Shown here in pieces: positions 37,064 through 45,459 of a stretch of DNA of 64,000 nt. The number at the start of each line of letters is the position of its first letter. Within the stretch, counting starts at the first letter, position 1. The DNA comes from UTCHB3 sp964371075. GTDB taxonomy: Bacteria > Bacteroidota > Ignavibacteria > Ignavibacteriales > Ignavibacteriaceae. A program made the translations under genes and the position numbers. The DNA lies in contig CAYJKN010000008.1 of NCBI GenBank assembly GCA_964371075.1, forward strand, positions 1 through 64,000, given 5' to 3'. The notes beneath the pieces are model-generated. The model saw only the letters and a list, made by a program, of their open reading frames with translations, was not told the DNA's origin and ran no database searches.

Positions 37064-38884
37064 ATGACTGAACTTCAACGAATCCTCTTCTCTCTTGTGG
37101 AGAAAAATGGAATTGTATATTTTTTGCTCGACACAGAACACACAATAGTGTCGTGTTCAGGCAATATGGTCTCAGTCTTTGGATATGATCCCCCTTCTAT
37201 TATCGGGAAAAAACTTGAGAAGTTCTGTTTTGGAAAAGACAGGGATCACCTTGCAAAATTGCTTGATTTGGCATTGGTTTCCGATGATGAAAAGGAAATT
37301 GAATTCAGATTGCTCCTCTCAGATCGAAGATTACGTATAGTATCTGCTACAGTTCAAACATTGGTGACAGATGACGACACTCCAAAAAAAATAGCAGTTT
37401 TCCTTCGTGATATAACAGATCATCTTAATTCCAAACTGTTTAAAGACAGTTTTTTTAATCTTTCTATCGATCTTTTTGCCATACTTGATTTCACCGGAAA
37501 GGTAATTGAAATAAATGAGATGTGGTATGAGAAATTTGGATACACAAAGGAGGAATTAATCAAGTCGGGGATAGCCAAAGTATTTAAATCGGATGAACGA
37601 ATGGCTGCGGGAAGAATGTATGACTGGCTTAAAGTCTCAAATGAGTCGATGTATGATTATGAAATGGAGTGTTGTTCAAAAACAGGAGAGACCAAATTCA
37701 TAAGCTGGTCTGCGAGATCGGACGCACTTCCCGGGTTGGTTTTCCTCGTTGGAAGGGATTTTACAGAGAAAAAAGTAACCGAACAGAAACTGATCGAGAG
37801 TGAATCGAAGTTATCTGCGATATTAGAGAACACAAACGATGTTATCTTTTCCATCGGCACCAATTACAAACTATTAAAGTTCAACACAGCTTTCTCCCGA
37901 ATAATAGAAGGGAGTTATGGATTCCAGCCCAAAACAGGATCTTCAGTAATCGATCCCAAGGTGAATAACGCTACAACAATGAGATGGAAACGGTTATATG
38001 ATCTTGCCTTAAGTGGTCAAGATGTTGACGAATTGATTGATGCAGACCCGCCAAATGAGAATTTGAAGTATGAAGTTTCGATGAGTCCAATTAAAAATGA
38101 ATTTAACGATGTAACAGGTGTTGCGGTTTTTATGCGTGATGTAACTGAAAGATTCAAGGCTCAGGAGGCTCAACTTGAGATGAGCAGACAACTCGCAGAG
38201 AAGAATAAAGATTTGTTGGATTTTTCATTTATTATTACCCACAACCTTCGAGCTCCAACATCTAACCTTATAAGTTTGCTGAGTATCTACGATAAAGACA
38301 ACCCTTCCACTGATGAAAATCTTGAGATTATGGAAAATTTTGAAGCATCGATACATCAGTTGAATGAGACTTTGGCCGACCTTACACTGGCAGTAAAGTT
38401 ACGGGAAGAAGTTGGTAAAAAATTTGAACCGTTAAATCTGGAAGAAGTGTTTAACAACGTAAAATTAAGGCTTCCTGATCTTTTTAACACTGAAAAAGTT
38501 GTAGTTAATACAGATTTTTCAGCTGCACCTGAAGTTATTTATCCCATGGGTGAACTCGATAGTATATTTTTTACGCTACTCGATAATTCAATCAAGTTTG
38601 TTTATCCCGGGCGTAAATGTATTATTAGTATAACTTCGACTGTATTCGAAAATCAGGTTCATTTGACATTTGAAGATAATGGCACAGGAATGGACCTTGA
38701 GAGATACGGAGACAGGCTATTTGGTTTATACCAGAGGTTTCACCGTAGCGATTCCGGGAAGGGGCTTGGTTTGTATCTCCTTAATACCGCTGTCAAGTCA
38801 TTGGGTGGTTCAATCTCGGTTGAGAGTAAACCGGCAGTAGGATCTAAATTTACAGTAAAATTGATGAACAGGGCATTCCCGTGA
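37064..38884 (+). CDS. PAS-domain sensor histidine kinase
   Basis: 606 aa, no membrane segment, so probably cytoplasmic. Three PAS units (about 5-125, 126-245 and 246-370; for example LDTEHTIVSCSGNMVSVFGYDPPSIIGKKL and AILDFTGKVIEINEMWYEKFGYTKEELI) are followed by a short coiled linker, the H-box IITHNLRAPTSNL with the phospho-His at H393, and a HATPase_c domain with LLDNSIKF (N box), DNGTGMDL (G1) and GKGLGLYL (G2). It overlaps the response regulator start by 4 nt, so they form a two-component pair. The HNLRAP variant of the H box is common in Bacteroidota kinases. Signal unknown. Confidence 0.9.
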   Translation: MTELQRILFSLVEKNGIVYFLLDTEHTIVSCSGNMVSVFGYDPPSIIGKKLEKFCFGKDRDHLAKLLDLALVSDDEKEIEFRLLLSDRRLRIVSATVQTLVTDDDTPKKIAVFLRDITDHLNSKLFKDSFFNLSIDLFAILDFTGKVIEINEMWYEKFGYTKEELIKSGIAKVFKSDERMAAGRMYDWLKVSNESMYDYEMECCSKTGETKFISWSARSDALPGLVFLVGRDFTEKKVTEQKLIESESKLSAILENTNDVIFSIGTNYKLLKFNTAFSRIIEGSYGFQPKTGSSVIDPKVNNATTMRWKRLYDLALSGQDVDELIDADPPNENLKYEVSMSPIKNEFNDVTGVAVFMRDVTERFKAQEAQLEMSRQLAEKNKDLLDFSFIITHNLRAPTSNLISLLSIYDKDNPSTDENLEIMENFEASIHQLNETLADLTLAVKLREEVGKKFEPLNLEEVFNNVKLRLPDLFNTEKVVVNTDFSAAPEVIYPMGELDSIFFTLLDNSIKFVYPGRKCIISITSTVFENQVHLTFEDNGTGMDLERYGDRLFGLYQRFHRSDSGKGLGLYLLNTAVKSLGGSISVESKPAVGSKFTVKLMNRAFP

Positions 38885-39282
38885 TAAAAGTTCTTGTCGT
38901 TGATGATGATGCCACACTGATTTTTTTAATGAAGCGCCTGCTACAAAAAACTGAGATGGTCTCAGAGGTGAGAGTGGCTTCTGATGGAAAAGAGGGAATA
39001 GATATATTATCTGAAAGGGAATGGGCACCTGATTTGATATTTCTTGATATTAATATGCCTGTTATGAGTGGTTGGGATTTTTTGGATGAGTTCAGCAGGT
39101 CATATGCAGATAAAATGGAGTGTGAAATTGTGATGTTATCATCTTCAACTCGTGAGATGGAGAAAGATCAAGCTACAAAACATCCGGAAGTATCCAGGTA
39201 TCTAAGTAAACCGGCACTTTATCCAACAATACTTGAGGTGGTGATCGAAACTGATCTTAAGAGATCAGCGGGGGAGAGTTAA
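38881..39282 (+). CDS. Single-domain response regulator
   Basis: 133 aa receiver with GTG start at 38881 overlapping the kinase stop. Acidic pair D8-D9, phospho-acceptor D56 in DLIFLDINMPVMSGW, switch Ser/Thr near S88-S89 and conserved Lys K110 in LSKPA. No output domain, similar to the Rcp1-type regulators paired with PAS or phytochrome-like kinases. Its 3' end overlaps the convergent hybrid kinase gene by 18 nt. Confidence 0.9.
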   Translation: MIKVLVVDDDATLIFLMKRLLQKTEMVSEVRVASDGKEGIDILSEREWAPDLIFLDINMPVMSGWDFLDEFSRSYADKMECEIVMLSSSTREMEKDQATKHPEVSRYLSKPALYPTILEVVIETDLKRSAGES

Positions 39283-40848
39283 CGCCTCACTAACAAGATC
39301 TAAAAGATCATTCTTTTTGAATGGTTTTGAGATGTAGTGTGAGCAACCTGATGCCAGGATTCGTTCCTTGTCACCGGTCATCGCAAGCGCTGTTACAGCA
39401 ATAAGCGGAGTATTTTTATAATCTTCCCTCTCACGCAGCATTTTAGCTATGTTTATTCCAATCTTGTCCCTGCCAAGCATAATATCCAAGAGCACAGCAT
39501 CAAATTTTTCTTTTTCGAGTATTTCCATCGCAGAGTCATAACTAAATGCCTCTTCGAGGTCATAGTCCTTTGAAAGGATAAGTTTCATTACATCTCTTGC
39601 AATACTGTCATCATCAACTATAAGGAGTCGTTGTTTATTATACTTTTGACCGGTGGTTGCCTGATCCACTGAAAGAGATTTGGCTTCTGTTTTTAAGGGA
39701 AGTGTTACATAAAATGTTGAACCAACACCTTCCGAGCTTTCAACAGAGATAGAACCGCCGAGAAATTGAACAAATTTTTTGGTTAATGTAAGCCCGAGAC
39801 CCGAACCCTCAAAACCTCGTGAGAAACCTTCGCTGACCTGTCTGAAAGAATCAAAAACAAAAGAAACACTGGCAGCGGGAATGCCGATACCAGTGTCATT
39901 AATAGAAATCAGTGCAAAACTTTCATGGGAACTTGTCTGGACATCAAGTTTTACTGAGACCGTACCACTGGAAGTATATTTTATTGCATTATCAACCAGG
40001 TTACGGATGGTTTTGTAGAGGATTGTCTCATCGAACAAACCTTGAACCTCCATTGCAGGAAGGTATAGTCTGAAGCTTAGTTCTTTTTCAGAAGCTTTTG
40101 ACTGAAACTCATCGAATACCCGTTTAATCGACTTATTTAAAGAGATTAATTTAAACTGATGTTCAAGTCTGTTGGATTCCAACATCGAGAGGTCAAAAAT
40201 TGATTCAAAAGTATCAAGCAGGCGTAACGAACTTTTCATAATTTTGGAGAGCATCTCCTGATCTTCGAGTTCTGATAACTTTTCCTGAAGAATCTCTGTA
40301 AATCCCATAATCCCAATGAGAGGGGTTCTCAGCTCATGGCTCATATTGGTTAAAAAAGCTGATTTAATCTGGTTTGCTTCTTCAGCTTTTTCTTTTGCAG
40401 CAATAAGGTCAGCTTCACCTTTTTTTCTGTCGGTGATTTCGCGAAAAATACTTAAGAGCAGGAGTCCTTCTTCCACATCGATAAAAGAATTTGATACTTC
40501 CACCCACTTCTTTTTACCGTTCCAAAGGGTGAATTCACCTTCGAAGCGATACCTTGGCTCCCTTTTTGTCATTGTGAGGTGAAAATTATTCACAATGGTT
40601 TTGTGAGTTTCATCATCAAATTGTTGAAGAGAGGCAAAGCTTTCGCCAATGAGTTCAGATTCCGTTTTTTCAAAAAGTTCACAAAACGAATGGTTCACAT
40701 AGATCATGGTTCCCTGTGAATTGCATAAACGCATCGCGTCTATTGAAGATTCCCATACAGCTTCAAAAATCCTCAGGGTTCTCATAACAATTTTACCTTC
40801 CGGCTTATCGCCATCCCCGGTTATATTGTTAAAATCATCTTTTTGCAT
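39265..40848 (-). CDS. Hybrid sensor histidine kinase (PAS-HK-receiver)
   Basis: 527 aa. A PAS domain (about 25-145), HisKA with MSHELRTPLIG (H171), HATPase_c with TIRNLVDNAIKYTSSG, NDTGIGIP and GSGLGLTL, and a C-terminal receiver starting RLLIVDDDSIARD with phospho-Asp in AVLLDIMLGRDKIG and conserved Lys in YISKPF. No membrane segment. It lies tail to tail with the kinase/regulator pair, overlapping by 18 nt, so the two systems may be coordinated. The output of the receiver is unknown. Confidence 0.9.
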   Translation of the reverse strand: MQKDDFNNITGDGDKPEGKIVMRTLRIFEAVWESSIDAMRLCNSQGTMIYVNHSFCELFEKTESELIGESFASLQQFDDETHKTIVNNFHLTMTKREPRYRFEGEFTLWNGKKKWVEVSNSFIDVEEGLLLLSIFREITDRKKGEADLIAAKEKAEEANQIKSAFLTNMSHELRTPLIGIMGFTEILQEKLSELEDQEMLSKIMKSSLRLLDTFESIFDLSMLESNRLEHQFKLISLNKSIKRVFDEFQSKASEKELSFRLYLPAMEVQGLFDETILYKTIRNLVDNAIKYTSSGTVSVKLDVQTSSHESFALISINDTGIGIPAASVSFVFDSFRQVSEGFSRGFEGSGLGLTLTKKFVQFLGGSISVESSEGVGSTFYVTLPLKTEAKSLSVDQATTGQKYNKQRLLIVDDDSIARDVMKLILSKDYDLEEAFSYDSAMEILEKEKFDAVLLDIMLGRDKIGINIAKMLREREDYKNTPLIAVTALAMTGDKERILASGCSHYISKPFKKNDLLDLVSEALTLPR

Positions 40849-40878
40849 AAAATCTCTGTGAGCTTTTCGATATTAAAA

Positions 40879-41439
40879 CTATTTTGCCTTAAAATAGACG
40901 GATCTCATCATAAGGTATTCCTTACCCTGCGGATCAAAACCATACATTTCATTACCAACTTCACCATTTTTTGGTTCCATGATAACCATTTTATATTTCC
41001 ATTCACCTCCGGAAGCAGGATCGATCATACTCCCGAGTAAAATTATGGTATTTGACGCTTTGTCATAGTCACCTGTTGCAACGGTGTAGCCGGTTCCCAA
41101 ATTATCAATCCAGAAAGAGAAGAATTTTTTAAGTGTATTGTCATACCCGAGGAGGTTAACACCCGTAAAAGGAGTTCCAAAAGCTGATCCTTCGTGAATC
41201 ATCTGAAGATATCTTCCACCAAGAATCATCGAGTTTTTTGAGATCCCTGAGTCAACTGTGGCCGGTGCCCCGGGAGTCATCCAGGTTTCCTGAACATATT
41301 TCCACTCACCCTCGTTTTTAGCAAGCCACTGGTGCATTTCACCGGGGGTCATATAGGCTGTCCAGGCTTTCATTGCTTCATCCTGAGCCATTAAAGGGAT
41401 GGTTATAGAGCAGATTAAAAGTAAAATGAATTTTTTCAT
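40879..41439 (-). CDS. Secreted DUF1579-like protein
   Basis: 186 aa with a signal peptide (MKKFILLLICSITIPLMAQ). The pattern GEWKYVQETWMTPGAPATVDSG, LGGRYLQMIHEG, GVNLLGYDNTLKKFFSFWIDNLGTGY and DPASGGEWKYKMV fits the DUF1579 family of small periplasmic proteins of unknown function, which is a lipocalin-like beta-barrel by prediction. Family function not known. The gene lies 30 nt upstream of the hybrid kinase start on the same strand, so they may share a transcript. Confidence 0.78.
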   Translation of the reverse strand: MKKFILLLICSITIPLMAQDEAMKAWTAYMTPGEMHQWLAKNEGEWKYVQETWMTPGAPATVDSGISKNSMILGGRYLQMIHEGSAFGTPFTGVNLLGYDNTLKKFFSFWIDNLGTGYTVATGDYDKASNTIILLGSMIDPASGGEWKYKMVIMEPKNGEVGNEMYGFDPQGKEYLMMRSVYFKAK

Positions 41440-41672
41440 AGAGTATCCATTATAAATTAATGTGAAGGTGCAATATATCTAAAAAGTAATAAAAAAACAG
41501 GAGAGAGTTGCCGTCTATCACATAAAAATTTCGTTTAATGGATTTAATTTGCGGCTATGTAACTTGAACAATTTCCGGGGTTTCATTGTTTTAAGTTTCA
41601 TACAAGAAAAACAAAATTTCTTACAAAAAAGATTTCGAATAGCTCTCAAAATTCAAATCGAAAAAACCTCCG

Positions 41673-41703
41673 ACAGGAGGAGCTATGCAGCAGCTCCTCC
41701 TGT
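41673..41703 (-). terminator. Intrinsic terminator of the MFS gene
   Basis: A perfect 12-bp stem, ACAGGAGGAGCT (41673-41684) with AGCTCCTCCTGT (41692-41703), 17 nt past the stop codon of the minus-strand MFS gene; on the minus strand a TTTTTT run follows. The other 230 nt between 41440 and 41672 show no recognisable element. Confidence 0.85.
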
Positions 41704-41719
41704 TACTTTTTTAAAGCCA

Positions 41720-43030
41720 TCAGTTCTCGTCAGTAACAAACTGGGTAAGCACAGCCGCCACGATAAGAGAGACGCCCCCAAGCACAAGGGCGTATATCGG
41801 ATCACCTCCAAAAAAGTTTTTAACAGCAAAACCGATTAACGTAGCAGCAACAATTTGCGGAATGACAATAAAAAAGTTAAAAATCCCCATATAAACTCCC
41901 ATTTTTTCCTGTGGCAACGCACCTGACAGAATAGCATACGGCATTGAAAGAATCGAAGCCCAGCCAAGACCTATAAAAATCATTGGAATGATTAACAGTT
42001 CAGGAGTGGGAATAAAGAGGAAAGAAATAAATGCCAGTCCGGTCAGCGTAAGTGAGAAAGAATGTGCAAATTTCCTTGAAAACTTTTTTGCCAGAACGGG
42101 GAGTAGAAATGCGGTAACTGCGGCAACTCCATTATAAACTGCAAAAAGCACTCCAACCCAGTCAGCCCCTTCATTAAACTCAAGTGACTTTGTGTCCTCG
42201 GTATGGTATAAATGTTTTGTAACAGCAGGGGTGGTATAAATCCACATACAAAAGAGAGCAAACCAGCTAAAAAACTGAACAAAGGCGAGCTGAATCATGG
42301 TTTTTGGCATTGTCACAAACGATTTACCAATCTCTACGATACCGTTGAGAAATCCCGACTTCTCTTGTTTTTGCAATATAAACTCTTCCATATTCGCGGG
42401 AGGGTACTCCTTTGTTCTGAAGACAGTCCACACAACGGCACCAAAAAAAGCTGTAGCACCCAGATAAAATGAATAAATAACCGAATCGGGTATTTCTCCA
42501 TCCGGAGCGGTGTTACTTACACCAAGCCAGTTGGTTAGTATATAAGGTAAGAGAGAAGCTATCACAGCCCCGGTACCGATGAAAAAACTTTGTACTGCAA
42601 AACCCGTGGTTCGTTGTTCCGAAGGGAGCAGATCAGCCACAAGTGCCCTGAATGGTTCCATGCTGATGTTTATAGATGCATCCATGATCCAAAGCATTCC
42701 TGCAGCCACCCAGAGAGCTGGTGAATTTGGCATCACCACAAGGGCAAGGGAGGCGAGAATTGCTCCGATAAGGAAATAAGGTTTTCTTCTGCCCAGTTTC
42801 CCCCATGTTCTGTCGCTGAGGTATCCAACAATCGGTTGTACAATCAGTCCTGTTACGGGAGCTGCAATCCAAAGAATTGGGATTTGATCAATTTCAGCAC
42901 CCAGGGTTTGAAAAATCCTGCTGGTATTTGCGTTTTGCAGTGCAAAGCCGAATTGTATTCCCAGGAAGCCGAAACTCATGTTCCATATCTGCCAGAAGTT
43001 TAACTTTTGTCTCATCTGATTATCTTTCAA
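41720..43030 (-). CDS. MFS transporter, SLC45/GPH-type sugar carrier
   Basis: 436 aa with 12 hydrophobic segments. The N-terminal FWQIWNMSFGFLGIQFGFALQNANTSRIFQTLG and the loop YLSDRTWGKLGRRKPYFLIG (MFS D-R-x-GRR motif A) and VADLLPSEQRTTGFAVQ match the SLC45/sucrose-maltose carrier group. It probably imports a disaccharide or other sugar with a cation. It is divergent from a second MFS gene, sharing a 115-nt intergenic region with A/T-rich DNA. Substrate is not identified. Confidence 0.82.
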   Translation of the reverse strand: MKDNQMRQKLNFWQIWNMSFGFLGIQFGFALQNANTSRIFQTLGAEIDQIPILWIAAPVTGLIVQPIVGYLSDRTWGKLGRRKPYFLIGAILASLALVVMPNSPALWVAAGMLWIMDASINISMEPFRALVADLLPSEQRTTGFAVQSFFIGTGAVIASLLPYILTNWLGVSNTAPDGEIPDSVIYSFYLGATAFFGAVVWTVFRTKEYPPANMEEFILQKQEKSGFLNGIVEIGKSFVTMPKTMIQLAFVQFFSWFALFCMWIYTTPAVTKHLYHTEDTKSLEFNEGADWVGVLFAVYNGVAAVTAFLLPVLAKKFSRKFAHSFSLTLTGLAFISFLFIPTPELLIIPMIFIGLGWASILSMPYAILSGALPQEKMGVYMGIFNFFIVIPQIVAATLIGFAVKNFFGGDPIYALVLGGVSLIVAAVLTQFVTDEN

Positions 43031-43145
43031 AAAAAATAGGTTTTTTACACAATTTTTCGTTATTTTTTTTATTTAAAAGTATTAATTTAAGAGTTTGTTG
43101 TAAATAAGTTATTAAAAAAATAAAGTTCTTAATCCGGAGAAAATA

Positions 43146-44444
43146 ATGCTTCAAATGCAAAAGAAACTGAGTAATCTGTTTTATACGATTTTACCTCTCC
43201 CTGCTACAGCAATGGGATTTGCGTTGTCGATACAAATCGCTGCACTCAGTTGGATAATGAATACAAAATATCATCTAAATCTCGAAGAAATCGGGTTTGT
43301 TTGGGCTGCGGGTCCGGCGGCCGGCATCATTGGTCAGGTGGTTGTGGGGATGATAAGTGATAATGTCTGGTTTTGGGGAGGAAGGCGTCGTCCTTTTGTT
43401 TTGATCGGAGGAATTACTGCGGCTATTATGCTTATTGCGTTACCAAACATAGATGTAGTAAGCAATTTTCTTGGGATAGGTGAGATAATAGTTGTTGCCA
43501 CAGGAATAGCTCTTACGCTGGATTTGGCGATAAACATCAGTTTTAACCCAACCCGTTCGATAATAGCGGATGTAACACCTGAGGGTGAACCGCGTACCAA
43601 GGGTTATACCTGGATGCAGACCATTTCAGGATTTTTTGGAGTGGTAGCTTATGTAATAAGTGTTGTGTTCGATAATTATGTTTTGATCTATTTTGGTGTA
43701 TTTTTTGTCTTCATCTTTTCAGTTCTACCGATGTTTTTTATTGAAGAACCAAAAAAATTGAATGAAGTTTCCGACGATGCTCCTGAAATTACACACGATA
43801 CTAATCTTGTGGAATTAATAAAGATTTATGCTGCCCACGCATTTACATGGCTGGCTGTTCAAACTATGTTCGTCTATATTTTTGGCTTCTTAAAGTCTGT
43901 ATTCTACAACTATGAGATCACTGAACAAATATCAGAGGGAGCCAATAAATTGATTGGTGATAATATTTCGATCTCTTTTGCAATCTTAAACACAGTTGGA
44001 TTTTTAGTCCCTGTTCTTCTTTTGGCAAATGTTGCCAAGGTATTGGGCAGAGTTAAAACCCATGTACTTGCACTTGCATTAATGAGTGCTTCCTACTTTT
44101 TCATCGCTTTCTTTGTAAAAGATTCGACCATGCTTTACATATCAATGGCTGTGGCCGGAATTGGATGGGGTTCACTTGTTAGTCTTCCCTTTGCAATCAT
44201 GTCAGAGAATGTTAAAAAAGACAAAATGGGCCTTCACATGGGGATATTCAACCTTTCAGTGGTGATTCCACAGTTGCTCGTCTCTGTCCTGATTGGTGGT
44301 ATCGTAGAAGGAAGTTCTGAAAAGAACCTGATATTCATAATAAGTGGTGGCGCCATGGCAATATCTGCATTTTTATGGCTGTTTGTTAAAGAGTCAAAAC
44401 CTTCAGGCGGAGTGGTCTCCGGCGGCGGTGGCGGTGGCCATTGA
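43146..44444 (+). CDS. MFS transporter, SLC45/GPH-type (paralogue)
   Basis: 432 aa, 12 hydrophobic segments. Motifs MISDNVWFWGGRRRPFVLIGG, NISFNPTRSIIADVTPEGEPRTKGYTWMQ and MGLHMGIFNLSVVIPQ are equivalent to those of the divergent MFS gene, so the two are paralogues. The C-terminus is an unusual glycine-rich tail (SGGGGGGH) after SGGVVS. It probably carries sugars. A GGAGAAA ribosome site precedes the ATG. The next gene starts 18 nt downstream. Confidence 0.82.
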   Translation: MLQMQKKLSNLFYTILPLPATAMGFALSIQIAALSWIMNTKYHLNLEEIGFVWAAGPAAGIIGQVVVGMISDNVWFWGGRRRPFVLIGGITAAIMLIALPNIDVVSNFLGIGEIIVVATGIALTLDLAINISFNPTRSIIADVTPEGEPRTKGYTWMQTISGFFGVVAYVISVVFDNYVLIYFGVFFVFIFSVLPMFFIEEPKKLNEVSDDAPEITHDTNLVELIKIYAAHAFTWLAVQTMFVYIFGFLKSVFYNYEITEQISEGANKLIGDNISISFAILNTVGFLVPVLLLANVAKVLGRVKTHVLALALMSASYFFIAFFVKDSTMLYISMAVAGIGWGSLVSLPFAIMSENVKKDKMGLHMGIFNLSVVIPQLLVSVLIGGIVEGSSEKNLIFIISGGAMAISAFLWLFVKESKPSGGVVSGGGGGGH

Positions 44445-44462
44445 GTGAAGAGGGGGGAATAG

Positions 44463-44948
44463 ATGGATAAATTTGAACTTAAAAAAGTGGAAGAGGGAGA
44501 TTTACCTCTTCTGCTTTGGTTTATAAAGAGTATAGCAGAATATGAAAAACTACCCCATGAAGTGACTGCTTCAATTGATACATTAAAAGAATCTTTTTTT
44601 GGAGAGAAGTCAAATGTTGAAGCATATATCGGTTACTTTGATGGTGAACCTGTTGCGTACGCAATCTATTTTTACAATTTTTCATCGTTCCTTGGTAAAA
44701 GAGGGATGTATCTCGAGGATCTGTTTGTCCTTCCGGAGTTAAGAGGGAAAGGAATTGGCAAGTATATGCTTGCCTTTTTGGCAAACCGGGCAGTTGAAGA
44801 AGGGTGTGGGAGATTTGAATGGACAGTTTTGGACTGGAACAAACCCGCAATCGATTTCTACAAGTCAGTCGGTGCAGTTTCAATGGATGAATGGACTATC
44901 TTCCGTTTATCCGGTGAGGCTCTAAACAAGTTCGCAAAAACCAAATAG
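44463..44948 (+). CDS. GNAT acetyltransferase (diamine acetyltransferase-like)
   Basis: 161 aa. KKVEEGDLPLLLWFIKSIAEYEKLPHEVTAS and the acetyl-CoA loop LEDLFVLPELRGKGIGKYMLAFLANRAVEEGCGRFEWTVLDWNKPAIDFYKSVGA match the spermidine/spermine N1-acetyltransferase-like branch of GNAT enzymes; RGKGIG is the Q/R-x2-G-x-G/A motif. It would use acetyl-CoA to acetylate an amine or amino acid. It lies between the MFS gene and the NTPase-like gene in a close operon arrangement. Exact substrate is uncertain. Confidence 0.83.
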   Translation: MDKFELKKVEEGDLPLLLWFIKSIAEYEKLPHEVTASIDTLKESFFGEKSNVEAYIGYFDGEPVAYAIYFYNFSSFLGKRGMYLEDLFVLPELRGKGIGKYMLAFLANRAVEEGCGRFEWTVLDWNKPAIDFYKSVGAVSMDEWTIFRLSGEALNKFAKTK

Positions 44949-44958
44949 AAATAATAGA

Positions 44959-45459
44959 TTGGGAAATATATATTTGTATTTAGCAGATCCCGGGAGTGAT
45001 CATGCTATAAAGATGCATACAATTTGTAAGAGCTCACCGGAGATTGCAGGAATTCTTCAACCCGTGATTGATGGTAAAAGGTGTTTACACGATATCGTGA
45101 CGGGTGAAATTCTTCAACTTGAAGCAGACATATTTGATTTTGAGATGGTGAATTCCCACAACATAATTAAATCGGGTAAATATTTGCTCTATGAAGAATC
45201 ATACGAATGGGCTATCAAAAGAGCTGAAGAAGCCCTTGCATCAGAATATAAACTTTTTATTATCGATGGTATCTCCTCAATCGAGTTGAAGGGGAGTGGT
45301 ATGATAACAGCGATTCACAAAGTCCTTTGTACTGCTGCGGTCACCCAAACAAAAAAATTTCTTTTTGTCGTGAAACCAAAACATTTAAATGAGTTCAGCA
45401 GGTTGTTTCTGGGAACGGTCGATCATAAAATTGTGAATTGTATTACGGAAATTGGATGA
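44959..45459 (+). CDS. NTPase_1/THEP1-like protein with degenerate P-loop
   Basis: 166 aa from a TTG at 44959; there is no clear ribosome site. The layout follows the THEP1/NTPase_1 family from end to end: strand IYLYLADPGS where a Walker A GxxGxGKT should be (here PGSDHAIK), then GILQPVIDGKR, LHDIVTGE, SGKYLLYEESYEWA and a Walker B-like LFIIDGISSIEL where family members have IDEIGKMEL. So both nucleotide-binding motifs are degraded. It may be an inactive regulatory relative. It overlaps the PabB-PabC gene by 4 nt, which suggests linked expression. Homology is judged by eye, and the match is moderate. Confidence 0.5.
   Translation: MGNIYLYLADPGSDHAIKMHTICKSSPEIAGILQPVIDGKRCLHDIVTGEILQLEADIFDFEMVNSHNIIKSGKYLLYEESYEWAIKRAEEALASEYKLFIIDGISSIELKGSGMITAIHKVLCTAAVTQTKKFLFVVKPKHLNEFSRLFLGTVDHKIVNCITEIG

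Noticed and set aside
41549..41839. 96-aa plus-strand frame over the MFS terminator
   Set aside because: Runs through a perfect terminator stem and into the antisense of the MFS gene; low-complexity translation.
44948..45459. Frameshifted or truncated THEP1 NTPase
   Set aside because: The frame is open from end to end with the full family length and linked to the next gene; the motifs look degenerate rather than cut, so a pseudo-enzyme is the better reading.
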